DNA from: Ixodes scapularis | Taxonomy: Eukaryota > Arthropoda > Arachnida > Ixodida > Ixodidae | DNA length: 64,000 bases | Direction: 5' to 3' | NCBI RefSeq assembly: GCF_016920785.2 | Contig: NW_024609880.1 | Coordinates: 56,993,817-57,057,816, forward strand | Shown here: in pieces, positions 1 to 11,100 of the stretch | Numbering within the stretch: the stretch's first letter is position 1 | Layout: each line of letters starts with the position of its first letter | Program-made: the position numbers and the translations under genes | The notes under the pieces: model-generated | Seen by the model: the letters and a program-made list of their open reading frames with translations, nothing else | What the model was told of the DNA's origin: nothing | The model's database searches: none

Positions 1-210
1 CACGAAGTTCAGCGTCTCTAGCTCCCCGACTTCGCCGAGAGAGCCTCTCTCCCCTGCGTCGCCGGGAAAACTAAGTGCGGCAACGCCTGGAGGTGGCGTT
101 GCCGAAGACGACCGAAGTATATAAAGAGCCTTCAAGAACAACAGAGCGCTCCCACTCTCCCGACGCTACGCATCACAACGACGCGCCTGCATCGGTGTCG
201 AACAACCTAA

Positions 211-2480
211 ACGTTATTTATCGACGGCCATGACGCATCGGCACTCGTGGACACCGGAGCAGACTACTCAGTCTTGAGTGGGAGGCTCTCGCCGCCTGCG
301 AAAAGACAACGCCGTGGGAAGGCCCCCAAATACGAACCGCTGGTGGGCCCCTCATCACACCAGTCGGAAGATGCACTTCTCGCGTCGAGATTTATGGTGA
401 GACGTGCCCTGTCAAGTTCGTCGTTTTGCAAGACTGTTCAGGGGACGTTATTCTCGGAATGGACTTTCTCTGCGAGTATTACGCCGTCATTGACCTCGGA
501 GCAAACCGGCTAACTCTACGAAAACCTGTTTCACCACCCGGAGGAATTCAAAGCGACGTCATCCGCGGTCCGATTCCTCGCAAGTCACGTAAACATACCG
601 CCGCGGTCGAGTGTTTTCGTGCCTGTCGGGATCACCGAAGCTTTCTGCGACGAAGTTTTGCTCGAGGGGAGCCTCCAGTTGCTTCTAGGAAGACGAATAG
701 GCGTCGCTAGAGGGGTAGCTGAACTTCAGGATGGCCGCACTGTGGTCCTCATGACGAACTTCCGAAACGAAGCGCAACACCTCACGAAAGGTGCAACCGT
801 TGGCCACGTCAAGGAACTCCGAAACTCCGCCGAAATCGCCGCCATTACTGACGAATCCTCGCCACCTCAGCAAGACAGTACGTCGCCAGCGCAGCTCGAC
901 ATGGACCCTATAGCCTTTCGGGCCCGAAACGACGTCAGCTGATTAACCTCCTCGCCGAATACCGCGACTGCTTTGCGACGTCGTCGAAGGTCCGCCAAAC
1001 CGCCGTTGCGAAGCACCGCGTTACCGAGGACGACGCACGCCCTGTTCATCGATCTCCATACAGAGTCTCCGTTAAAGAAAGGCAGGTAATCCAGGAGCAA
1101 GTTCAAGAGATGCTGAACGACGACATAATTCAACCTTCAAGCACTCCTTGGGCCTCTCCAGTCGTACTGGTTAAGAAGAAAGATGGGACGCTCAGGTTTT
1201 GCGTGGACTTCCGGCAGCTGTACGCGGTGACGAAGAAAGACGTCTATCCACTCCCCCGCATCGACGACACGTTAGACCGGCTGCGCCATTCTCGATATTT
1301 TCATCGATGGACCTGAAGAGCGGCTACTGCAGCAGGTCGAAGTCGGCGAACGGGACCGAGACAAGACAGCCTTCATCACACCGGATGGGCTGTACGAGTT
1401 TAAGGTGATGCCTTCGGACTATGCACGGCGCCAGCAACTTTCCAGCGTGTCATGGACACCGTACTGGCAGGACTGAAGTGGCAGAACTGTCTCGTCTACC
1501 TCGACGACGTCGTAGTGTTTTCCGGCGACTTCGACGAGCACTTGCGACGACTCCGAGCTGTTCTCCAAGCCATATAGACCGCCGGACTCACCCTCAAGCC
1601 GTCAAAGTGTCGGGTCGCCTATGACGAACTGAAGTTCCTAGGTCACGTGGTTAGTAATGAAGGCATTCGCCCAGACCCAGAGAGGACTCTCGCCGTCGCA
1701 GCATTTCCAGTGCCAAGAGACAAGAAGGCCGTGCGAAGTTTCCTTGGGCTATGTGCCTACTATCGCCGCTTCGTTCGAGATTTCACAAGGATTTCCGCTT
1801 TACTCACAAACCTCACGAAGGACGCCGAGAAGTTCGAATGGGCCGAGGAGCAGCAGCAGGCATTCGACAAGCTGAAGCGACGACTGCAGGCTCCTCCTGT
1901 TCTTGGACATTTCGACCAGGATGCGGAAACCGAGTTTCACACGGACGCAAGTAACGCAGGACTTGGCGCGGTACTCGTCCAAGTACAAGAAGGCACTGAG
2001 GGAGTCATCGCCTACACAAGTCGGACATTGTCCAAGGCGGAGAGAAATTACTCCACGACTGAGAAAGAATGCCTTGCGGTCGTCTGGGCAATCACAAAGT
2101 TTCGTCCGTACTTATACGGGAGCCCGTTCCGCGTAGTCACGGACCACCACTCGCTCTGCTGGCTTGCGAACCTCAAGGACCCGTCAGGACGCCTCGCGCG
2201 ACGGAGTCTCCAACTACAAGAGTTCTACAAGTCAGGCCGCAAGCACAGCGACACCGACTGCCTGTCCAGAGATCCCGTCGAAACACCTTCCGGCAGCAGC
2301 GACGACAATGACGGCGAGTGTTTCCTGGGCGCAGTGAACACCGGCGACATGGCCCGACGTCAACGAGACGATCCTCAGCTGCGCGCACTAATAGAGCACC
2401 TGGAAGGGCGCGGGAGTGCCATGCCACGTGTTTTTTCACGAGCCCTGCCGACCTTCGCCATTAGACATGGTGTACTCTAG
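211..2480 (+). pseudogene. G1 protease, reverse transcriptase and RNase H, broken
   Basis: The aspartic protease active site is seen as V-D-T-G-A-D around 247. RT blocks run from about 1010: the P-W-A-S-P-V-V-L-V-K-K-K-D-G block near 1146, then C-V-D-F-R, and the catalytic Y-L-D-D near 1497 in a shifted frame. From 1647 a 277-codon open stretch carries the RT connection and RNase H: H-T-D-A-S-N-A-G-L-G-A at about 1938, then E-K-E-C-L and V-T-D-H-H-S-L. Frame changes occur near 1300-1320 and 1400-1420. An in-frame stop lies at about 1576 and another at 2478. The product cannot be made as one polyprotein. Confidence 0.88.
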
Positions 2481-3590
2481 AAAGAGAACTTCGGGAATAA
2501 CAACTCGCAGTGGCTGCTGGTTATCCCGACCGACCTTCGGGGGGAGATCTTTCAAGCCTGCCAGGACGACCCGACGTCCGGACACCTTGGTTACAGCCGG
2601 ACACTGGCCCGTATTCGTGAAAAGTATTACTGGCCCAGGCTCCCCGTCCACCTAAACACACGATCATGACATGAACGCCAGCGACGCAAGGAACCTCCGA
2701 CGAGGCCGGCCGGACTCTTGCAGTCAATTCCTCCGCCAACAGCACCCTTCCAGCTGATAGGAATGGATCTACTTGGCCTTTTTCCGCCGTCGACGTCGGG
2801 AAATCGCTGGATCATCGTCGCCAAAGGTTATCTCACGCGGTACGCCGAAACGAAAGCCCTTCCTTCCGGAACTGCTGTGGAAGTTGCCAAGTTTTTCGTT
2901 GAATCCATCGTCCTCCGGCACGGCGCTCCCGAAGTCCTGATCTGAGACCGTGGATTCTCGTTCATGGCCCAGCTGACACAAGAAGTTTTCGTCTCAGCCA
3001 CACCAGCCATCGTCGCACCACGGCGTACCACCCGCAGACCAACGGGCTGACGGAAAGACTCAACAAGACCATCGCCGACATGATTTCCCTGTACGTCGAC
3101 GTGGAGCACGAGACATGGGACGAGCTGTTGCCGTACGTCACCTTTGCCTACAACACGGCCGTGCAAGAGACCACCGGGTTTACACCCTTTCAACTGGTTC
3201 ATGGTCGCAAAGTGACGACAATGCTGGACGCGATGTTACCCCACGAACCGGCTGTCGACGGAAGCGACGACGCCCAGGTGGTTGCCCAACGGGCATAAGA
3301 AGTCCCTCAGCTCGCCCTACTCCTGATTCAAGACCAGCAACGCGTCGACGCGGGCCGCTACAACCTTCGTCGCAGGGACGTCCACTTCAAGCCCGGAGAC
3401 AGGGTGTGGGTGTGGACGCCCATCCGGCGCTGCGGCCTCAGTGAGAAATTGCTGAAACGATACTTTAGATCGTACAAGGTACTTCGTCGCCTCGGGGAGC
3501 TTAACTACGAGGTGATGCCCGACGGAGCAAGAACATCATCACGCCGCTTACCACGACGTGAAGTGGTCCACGTCGTTCGTCTAAAGTCGT
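2481..3590 (+). pseudogene. G1 integrase, broken
   Basis: The integrase core is visible in pieces. The first catalytic Asp is in G-M-D-L-L-G near 2761. The second is in D-R-G just after an in-frame stop at about 2943. The Glu is in T-Y-H-P-Q-T-N-G-L-T-E-R near 3026-3060. Downstream, 3080-3298 keeps the helical part, and 3404-3590 the C-terminal part ending V-V-H-V-V-R-L-K-S. Its continuation Y-Y-A-R lies at 5761-5772, on the far side of the hAT insertion. Several frameshifts are present. Confidence 0.85.
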
Positions 3591-3636
3591 CAGTGGCGTA
3601 GCCAGGATATTTTTTTAGGAAGAATTCAATAGCATT

Positions 3637-3638
<2 letters not shown>

Positions 3639-3665
<27 letters not shown>
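3639..3665. repeat. Poly-C tract near the hAT left end
   Basis: About 27 consecutive C residues. It mirrors the poly-G run at the other hAT end, so the two can pair. Its true length is uncertain in any assembly. Confidence 0.9.
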
Positions 3666-3669
<4 letters not shown>

Positions 3670-4331
3670 ACGCAGGGTAAGCTCGGTGTTTACGGACGAT
3701 TAGGGAGGCGGTGTTAAAGGGCCCCTGAGAAGAAAAAAAAAGTATGTGTCATTCGCTCTTTCGACCTCAACGAGATGGTCTTTCGCTTTTTTCACCTCAA
3801 GGTGAAGGTGGAGCCGATTCACCTCGATTAAAAGGTTAAAAGGCGCGAACAAACAGGACGAAAAAGAGACACGTAGGACACGGACAGGCGCCTTTTAATC
3901 GATATGAACCAACTAGCCCCAACCAAAGTTTTATTGCATCCGATTCACCTCTCCTCCACGCTGCCGAAATGCCGAGAGAGACAACTAGAAAGGAGGTGAC
4001 TACCGACTAAGTCGCACCTCGCGCCGACAATATTGCTCTAAACAAATTAAAAAAAATAACAAATTTAATTTTTTTGACACCCGTGTCCCAGCAAAACTGC
4101 TCAAAAAAAGATCTTTTTTTTTTTTCTTTTTAGGGGCCCTTTAAGACCAAACGGGTAAAGCTGCATTGTCACTTTTCAAAAACTGAGCAGGCTTCATTTA
4201 CAGGAACTGCGCGTGGTGGCTCAGTGTTCTATTGTCGTCGTAGTTGCGGCCCACCAACTTTAAAAGCTTCCTCACAGCACACAACTCCCCCCGCTTATGA
4301 GGTACCACTGCATTACCAACGCGTGAAGACA

Positions 4332-4333
<2 letters not shown>

Positions 4334-4370
<37 letters not shown>
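4334..4370. repeat. Poly-A tract
   Basis: About 37 A residues, with further A runs near 4396 and 4412. It lies inside the hAT element. Possibly the tail of a small retroposed sequence, but no duplication was identified. Confidence 0.8.
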
Positions 4371-4373
<3 letters not shown>

Positions 4374-4929
4374 CACAAAAATAGTTATATTGTCACAAAA
4401 AATAAAGCAGCAAAAAAAAAAAAAAAATCTGGGCGTTGTAGAGTTAGAGCAAAAATCAAAATCTATCATCTATTAAAGGTTTAACAGATTCGTGGTACAG
4501 AACCAGATGCCGAAGGAAAGAAAGTCTTATCTTTGCTTGGCCGCTTTATCTTGCAGCGTGGTCCAAAGACAGCAGCAGCACATCCTCGGGGTCATGAGAA
4601 GTCATGAGTCCAAACTCGTCGTTCCGTCATTCGGAGAAATCACATGACATACACACACAAACACGCAACACGCAAAACACACGCCGAACGTGGAAATGAA
4701 CTTGACTACCCATGCGCCTATGCGTAGTGAGAATATGAAGGCTTTTCGGAGTTTCTGGTGTTCCGTGCAACAAAAAGATTGATCTAATAACGAATTGCAT
4801 CGGATGCCACCTCGACATGCAAAACAGAAAGCAAGACGGACCGTCACCGCATCCGTGAGCGACTCGATGGAGGAAAATTTCACTAAGTGAGGAAGACTTC
4901 GCCAAAAATAGGGAAATTTTAGGCGTCCA

Positions 4930-5215
4930 ATGCCCGTCAGGTCTGCGCTACAGGCGGTCGCCTTCTGTCCGGAGGCCCTATTTCAGAACGTCCACCTTAT
5001 CCTCGAGATCCTAGCGATTCTGTCCGTAACAACGGCGGAAGCTGAGCGCTCTTTCTCTTCACTACGGCGGTTGGAAGCATGCCTGGGAGCGTCCAATTCG
5101 AATGAGTGACTGCTCGGTCTTGCGCTTTCGAATGTTCACCGCGACATTGAAGTTCAAGCGGAGAACGTCCTGGATATTTTTTACCGTGAACGCAGGCGGT
5201 TGCATCTTAATGTGT
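4930..5215 (+). pseudogene. hAT transposase C-terminal dimerisation domain remnant
   Basis: In one frame the sequence reads A-L-F-Q-N-V-H-L-I-L-E-I-L and then V-T-T-A-E-A-E-R-S-F-S-S-L-R-R-L. This is the hallmark T-x-x-x-E-R-x-F-S-x-L motif of the hAT dimerisation domain, as in ZMYM1-like transposases. It continues L-A-L-S-N-V-H-R-D-I-E-V after an in-frame TGA at about 5104, and stops at 5215. Only the last 90 or so residues of a transposase that is normally 500-700 residues remain. It lies inside the hAT ends at 3591 and 5753, so it is probably that element's own enzyme. Confidence 0.8.
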
Positions 5216-5689
5216 AGGCGCTTGGCATAAATGAGATTATAAAGAGAGGCTGTAAATTGCTTTCTGAAATAACTAGTCACAGTTATCGTTTTATTCGCAG
5301 TAATTTCTAGTCGAAAGCACGTAATTCTGATCAGCACCCGTTGCTTACAGTGCAATTGTTTTTACGATTCATTTAATATTCCTTACATCACTGAGATTGT
5401 TTTATATTATCAACATGTGTTCGACTTATTATGGTTTGATTAAACTGTGTAATTCAGTAAAAATAGTTTGTTATACTTTGCCTTGAAATTCCGTCCTTCA
5501 CCCCACAAATGTTTCGAAATATCCCTTTTTATATATATCTGAGATCAAGTTCCGCATCCCATCCAAAAAACTTGAATGAAGCAATATTACATATTTTATA
5601 ATTTTGAGCATTTTCCGCGCTTCCCCGTTGATCCGCGCCTCGTGCAAAACCGACTGCGTGAGCAGGGGAGCGAGCGGGCCCCGGCAAAG

Positions 5690-5716
5690 GGGGGGGGGGG
5701 GGGGGGGGGGGGGGGG
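5690..5716. repeat. Poly-G tract near the hAT right end
   Basis: About 27 consecutive G residues, the inverted partner of the poly-C tract at 3639-3665. Confidence 0.9.
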
Positions 5717-5872
5717 TTCGACCCCCCAAAGCCCCCCTCCGCCTACGCCACTGAAGTCGTACTACGCTCGATAGGACTGTGGACCTTATGTGTGCCAAAA
5801 GACTCCTTAACTCGCCGTTTCTTTTTATGTGCTTTGTTTTGTTTTGCGTTGCATCGGGGCGATGCACGTTTT

Positions 5873-5887
5873 TAAAGGGGGGAGTAA
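5873..5887 (+). promoter_or_regulatory. Candidate polypurine tract of G1
   Basis: An A/G run (AAAGGGGGGAG then TAA) lies immediately before the LTR start TGCCGCG. This is the place and composition expected for the plus-strand primer of a Ty3/gypsy element. Confidence 0.65.
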
Positions 5888-6341
5888 TGCCGCGCGCGCA
5901 GGTGGTCTAGCAGGCAGCGCACTCGTGGCCTAGCAATAAAAAAAAAGAAGAAAAAAGGCGCACTTGTGGCCTAATGGCTATCGCGCGTGCCTTCGGCGCA
6001 GAAAGCCTGGGTTCAACTCCCGGCCGCGAAGACGCATTTTTGTTGATTCTAACGTAGTGTTCTTATTCGAGAACCGTGTTGCTGATTCGAGGTTAGCATG
6101 TTCGACACGCCGAACCTTCTACTCCGATTGTTCCAGAAGCTCACGCGTGTACAAAAGGGGCTCCGCGTGGCAAGCTGGAGTCAGTTTTGCCCCAGCGTTC
6201 GACTCTGCTGTCACACCGACTTCGACGCCCGCGACGCTCTGCTTTCTTCTGTTCCTTTTTTTATTTTTTGGGCACAAGTTCGCTCCATTAAACGTTTAGT
6301 TTCTTCAGTTATTATCGCCTCATCACTTGTCATTCGTGACG
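5888..6341 (+). repeat. 3' LTR of G1 with a tRNA-like module
   Basis: It starts TGCCGCGCGCGCAG, and its body matches the solo LTR at 22064-22493 on the opposite strand. That shared alignment defines its ends; the right end, CGTGACG, is approximate. Positions 5965-6030 resemble a tRNA: an A-box-like TGGCCTAATGG and a B-box-like GGTTCAACTCC. Near 5918-5968 a short stretch (GCGCAC-TCGTGGCCTA) is duplicated around an A-rich insert, unlike the other copy. Confidence 0.75.
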
Positions 6342-6677
6342 GTCGAAGGCAAGGACCTTCCTGCGTCATTATGCCAAAGGGCGTCACTCTGTGAACATTT
6401 GGAACTGCGCAACACGAGTTTGCTTGACCACATGCACGAGCATTATGGCGATCTCAGCATACAGTGCAACCAAAGCGAGAGCGAACACCAATTTTTTGTC
6501 AAACAGGCTAATTCTAAAACAGAGACCCGCGCAATGATTTAGAAGGCTGACATAAAAAAAATGAAAGCCGTTTACAACTCCCTGTAACGCCGAATTAGAG
6601 CGAAGGTCACGTGACCCCTCCTTGAGGTCACGTGACCTTGGTTTAGCGGAAACATTTCCCCGCTAAATCGCTAATTT

Positions 6678-7068
6678 CCGCTAAATTTAGCGGGGAAATT
6701 TTCCCGCTAGATTTAGCGGGGAAATTTTTGCGCCAGATTTAGCGGGGAAAGTTTTTCGCTAGATTTAGCGGGGAAATTTTTCCGCCAGATTTAGCGGGGA
6801 AATTTTTCCGCTCGATTTATCGGGGAAATTTTTCCGCCAGATTTAGCGGTAAAATTTTTTTCGCTAGATTTAGCGAGGAAAATTTTCCGCTAGATTTAGC
6901 GGGGATATTTTTTCCGCTAGATTTAGTGGGGAAAATTTTCCGCTAAATTTAGCGGGGAAATTTTTCCACTAGATTTAGCGGGAAAATTTTCCCGCTAGAT
7001 TTAGCGGGAAAATGTTTCCGCTAGATTTAGCGGGGAAATTTTTCCGCTAGATTTTGCAGGGAAATTTA
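6678..7068. repeat. 26-bp minisatellite of about 15 units
   Basis: The unit is approximately CCGCTAGATTTAGCGG followed by GGAAATTTTT. Each unit contains two overlapping dyads, CCGCTA-GAT-TTAGCGG and GGAAATTTTTCC. Units vary by single substitutions and by T-run length. It sits at the centre of the fold-back element. Confidence 0.9.
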
Positions 7069-7355
7069 CCCATAATGCACCGCGCGGTTACGCCGACGCC
7101 GCTCAAGCCGGAAAAGGGCGCCTAAGAGCTGCGCTCTAAAACAGTGAGGTGTGCGAGCTGTTTTTAGTGGCACTCTTGCTTCAAGAATGGCAGAACGTCA
7201 CTGAGGTCGGATGAGGTCGCCCTATCGCTCTTGGGATTCCAGCGACGTTCTGCCGTTCCTGAAGCGCGAGTTGAAAATTCACTGCTTTATCAAACAAGCC
7301 TGCTGAATTATTTCAAAGGTCTCTGTTTTATATTTGCCGTGTTTGACGCAGAACT

Positions 7356-7549
7356 GGGGTGCTATGTTGCGCTTTTTGCACTCCCAGGAGACTTGGAAGA
7401 AGGAAGTGACGTCAACGACTAGAGCAAACGCATATTGGATGTTGACAGAAGGAAACAAAATCAACATCCAATCTGCATTTGCTGCGTTGTTGACGTCACT
7501 TCCTTCTCCCTAGTCTCCTGGGAGTGCAAAAAGCGCAACATAGCCCCCC
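7356..7549. mobile_element. Palindromic 194-bp MITE, copy 1
   Basis: Nearly the whole element is one inverted repeat. It starts GGGGTGCTATGTTGCGC, includes CTCCCAGGAGACT and a GACGTCA core, and closes with the complement. A second copy of identical length lies at 25735-25928. No ORF. It sits inside the right arm of the fold-back element, so it inserted later. The target duplication is not clear. Confidence 0.85.
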
Positions 7550-8164
7550 AGATGTTCTCTTTCGCTCTGGTGTTCGCAGTCTATGGTGAAATTGCCATTG
7601 TGCTCGAGCACGTGGTCACAAAAACTCGTGGAGCGCAGCTCCGAATGTTCACAGAGCGACGGTCTTTGGTATCACGAGACACGAAGGTTTCTTCCTCCGA
7701 ATGCTGCGCGCGCATCACTGTGTTGCCCCTGTTTGTTTACACTACAAAATCAGTCTCGAAAAGTATTGATCACACCTCGTACTTGTTGACATGAAGACGT
7801 ATGGCATAGACGTTTCCTAACATAATATTTGTTCCGGTGCAAACCAGTACCGATAAATATAGCGATCGACTGTGACCACTCTAATACACGCCATTTGTAC
7901 AGGAAGCCCCCTTTAACTTTACGAGATGGTAGGCAAAAAATGTCAGGCCGCCAGCTTCAAAGATGGCGGTATGCATTTGGGTGAATCTTGTGGTGCATTG
8001 TAATAAAGGGGAAAAATGACCCTCCCACGTGTTACATAGCTCGTTAGTATGTAACATCATAGGGCTCAGAGCGGACCACAGACATACCGCTGCCTTCGCA
8101 GCTGGTTGACCTCGATACACGTAACGGTTCTTGAGATATGGTAAGAGAAATGAATGTGGTGGCG

Positions 8165-8171
8165 ACTTACC
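8165..8171 (-). promoter_or_regulatory. 5' splice donor of the giant gene
   Basis: On the minus strand the sequence reads GAGGAAG|GTAAGTCGCC, a near-perfect donor. The intron would start at 8170 in phase 1. Everything to its left on this strand is transposon sequence, so the next exon probably lies beyond base 1. Confidence 0.7.
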
Positions 8172-11100
8172 TTCCTCGTTCACACAGACTAAGAAGCTTT
8201 GTGGGCAGTACATCCAGAAAGTCTTGATGGTGTGGGCCACGGTGGCCGAGTTGTCTTCCCACAGATCGTACATGATTGCCTTCACGTCGTAATCGTCTAC
8301 TGTCCGGACAGTGTACCCGAGTTTGAAGTGCACTTTTTCCAAGAAGTTATCTTCCTTTCCTTTGGGTGGAACAAACGAGTCGTACGCGACTGCTGTTTTG
8401 CTTTTAGCAGCTAGGTCTGCCATTTGTTCGATGGTGGTTCTGAAGTTGTCAAACCTCAGCTCGTCCGATTCAATTGAGTTCTGGCGTAGTTCGTCTTTGG
8501 TCGAGGGAGATAGTGTACTAAGGAAATCGGGTGCTTGATTTTCTGATTTGACTTCTGTACTCGACGGAGTCATTCTCGATGCATGTTTAGACGTATCGCC
8601 CGTTGCGCTTTGCCTGGCGGGAATTTCGCAGAATTGACTGTTACTCGCTGCGACAAATTCGTTGACTTCTGCCAGGTCGTGAGAATCTTTCCGACCTTGC
8701 GCTGCGAGCCTTGCGCTGCGCTGCGAACCTTCAATTTTTTCAAATGGCAGGCACATCGGGTTGCCCTCTTTTAGGCTAGAATATTGTGAACCTTGTGGGC
8801 ATCTTCTGAAATTGACAGGGTCAAATTCCAGCTGACTTTGTTCATTTGTTTCTGCGATTGGTGTTTCACCCAAGTCAATCGGAAGATCATATTTATTTAA
8901 CGTACAGCCACTACCGTCCGTGTCGCATCGCGGAGGTTCTGTGTCTTTAGCCGGCTCGCTTGAAATCCCGAATACCTGAACTTCCGACTCCGTGACGAAG
9001 AAGCTTTCGTGGGCCCCCGTTCTACTTTCGTCTGGCAGGACGCTTCCTTGCTGTTTCACTAGGATTCGCTGGTTTCGTTTGTCACATGACCACCTTTCTA
9101 CTCGTTTAATCGAAAGTAATGTGCCCCGCTCCTCAACGTCCAAAGCGTCTGACGTGCCACCAGCCGTGCTGTCTCCGCTTTTGTCAAACCTTTCCCATTC
9201 TGATCCTTCGCGTCGCTCTTCAGGTGAGACTTCAGCGTCACTTAAAACCATCTTAGAACTCATTTCATGCCTTGCAGCTTCCGATTTGATTGGCAGTTGT
9301 TCAGACTTTTCCTCTACTGCGATCGTTGTTGTAATCCGTGCTGGAGTCTTGGGTTCTTTTACTTGTTGCCCGTATGTAACATACACGTCTTCAGTCCCTT
9401 TCGTCAGCGTTTGCTTTTCGGGTAAGTAAGTGACGTCTTCGCGGTTAACGCTTTCGTTTATAAGGACTATTGCATCTCTATCGGAGAACGTATTCGAAGT
9501 ATCGAGTTCTACTCTGCTTGACCTTTCGGGTCTGAGCTTGGCCTCGATCATTTCCTGTTCGCCTTTCCTGAGGGAATAACGTTCGAAAACGTCGGAGGAC
9601 TCGGTAGCCTTTGTGGTTTCAATTTTTACACCTTCTCTTGGAGCGACGTTAGACAGTGTTCGAAGTTTCGCTGGACATGTGTGGACCTCTGCAGGAAGGA
9701 TGTCTTCTATAACATGATGCAATCTTGAGGAATCCTCAGCTTTTAACTCCTCCGGCTTCACACTTGTTGCTTCAACATCATTGACTTTTGGTGATACCTT
9801 CTGAATTCCTTCGAGTGTTGCTGTATCCATAGAACTCTCGGTGACCGGCGTCGGTTCACTCTCTGTAGCTCCATAACGGTATATTGCACTAATGGAAGCC
9901 GTCGAGAGACCAACCAGAAATTTGCGATTTGTTATTGTCTCTCTTTCAGCGAATAGTGATGTTCCGACGCCGGCAGGTTCCCAACTTTCGGTTTCTTCAG
10001 CTTGGCCACCAAATTGTGTACTAGGCAATCCACTAGATTCAGAACGGCGCGTATCACTTTCGCCAGTTATGCTACCACCGTGCATCTTAGCGTTCAAAGT
10101 CTTCTGAATATTGAGATAACCCTTCCCGCTTGCATCGTCACCTTCGGGAGTGGTACATTGCGGTTCATGCTGTACAGGGCTTTCAATAACGCCTCGGTTG
10201 ATTCTTGGGTTGGTACAAGCGCCTGCCAGTAGAATTTCACGTTTCGTATTAACCAAACTGGTATTATCTTGGGGTGGAAGCACATCCGTGCTATCCGGAA
10301 TCTTGTCTGAGCGACCGCAGGGTGACTCCGTCATGGCTGCGCTTACTGGCGCTTTCTCCTCACTTGGTTCTAATAATTCTATAGCAGAATCGCAACTGCT
10401 TACTGGTTTATCTTCAAGCCTCTCTTGCGCTACTATTCCCACCCAGGCTTCTTCAATCTTTGAAAGGAAAGTGTCGTCGGCTGCTGTTGGAGGTGCTGCA
10501 GAAGAAGACGCATTGGCGTTTAAGAAGCGACTCCTGGATACTTTCTTTTTGGGGCTCTGTAGTCGATAGTCATAAGGTATCAGAAATGGTTGCACTGGTT
10601 CCGCAGATTCAACGTGCTTTGTTCGTTCGTTTGGTTCGGCTTCTTTTGTAAGATGTCGAAGGCCTTGTTCCCCAAAAGCAAGCCCCAAAGGCAATCCACT
10701 AGATTCGGAATGAGTTGCATCGCTTTTACCAGCTGTACTACCGCCATACATCTCGTTTTCCGAAATCTTTTGAATATCCAGAAATCTGTTCCCGCTTGAA
10801 TCATCACTTTCGGAAGGGGTACCTGGTAGATCATGCTGGAATGGGCCGTCAATAATGCCGCAGTTGATAATAAAGTCGGTATAAGCGCGTACCAGTGGGA
10901 TTTCACGTTGCGTCTCGACCCAACTGGCATTATCCTGGGGTGGAAGCCCATCCGTGCTATCGCGAATCTTGTCTTTGGTCCCAGGAGACAGTTTACTAAG
11001 AAAATTGGATGTTTGATTTTCTGATTTGACTTCTGTACTAGAAGGAGTCATTCTCGATGCAGGTTTGGACCTATCGCCCGTTGCGCTTTGCCTGGTGGGA

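Larger units (their letters stand above)
3591..5753 (+). mobile_element. hAT-superfamily DNA transposon inserted in G1
   Basis: The left end starts CAGTGGCGTAGCCAGG and the right end closes with the inverted CCGCCTACGCCACTG. The 7 bases AAGTCGT flank both sides exactly (3584-3590 and 5754-5760). An 8-base hAT duplication with one later change (AAAGTCGT versus GAAGTCGT) is likely. A hAT C-terminal transposase remnant lies inside at 4930-5215. A poly-C tract (about 3639-3665) and a poly-G tract (about 5690-5716) sit just inside the two ends. The interior also holds long A runs at 4334-4370. The element is dead. Confidence 0.85.
1..6341 (+). mobile_element. Ty3/gypsy LTR retrotransposon G1, 5' part outside window, interrupted by a hAT element
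   Basis: Decayed gag end, protease, reverse transcriptase, RNase H and integrase blocks appear in that order in all three plus frames. They are followed by a purine-rich tract and an LTR. The element is split by the hAT insertion 3591-5753: removing it joins integrase C-terminal codons R-L-K-S directly to Y-Y-A-R. Many frameshifts and stops make it non-functional. The pol order and the motifs place it in Ty3/gypsy. The 5' LTR would lie left of base 1. Bases 1-200 look like a gag C-terminal tail in broken frames. Confidence 0.9.
6350..7680. repeat. Fold-back element with long imperfect arms
   Basis: The left arm (about 6360-6545) is the reverse complement of the right arm (about 7300-7354 plus 7551-7680). 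Anchors are the GTTCACAGAG-type block (7640 versus 6385-6394) and the GGTCTCTGTTTTA block (7319 versus about 6520). The right arm is interrupted by the palindromic MITE 7356-7549. Between the arms are the minisatellite (6678-7068) and a GC-rich unique stretch (7070-7240) with its own short hairpin. No coding capacity was seen. Class unknown. Confidence 0.7.

Noticed and set aside
115..125. TATATAAAG word as a promoter
   Set aside because: It lies inside the decayed gag/protease region of G1, not at an LTR position; no start site is supported.
4224..4484. Frames with poly-lysine or poly-phenylalanine
   Set aside because: They are translations of the A-run at 4334-4370.
5576..5875. A 99-codon frame with poly-glycine across the hAT right end
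   Set aside because: The glycine run is the G homopolymer, and the frame crosses the transposon boundary into integrase tail sequence.
6678..7068. Regular repeats that might suggest a CRISPR array
   Set aside because: The unit is contiguous, without unique spacers, and the rest of the window is clearly eukaryotic. It is a minisatellite.
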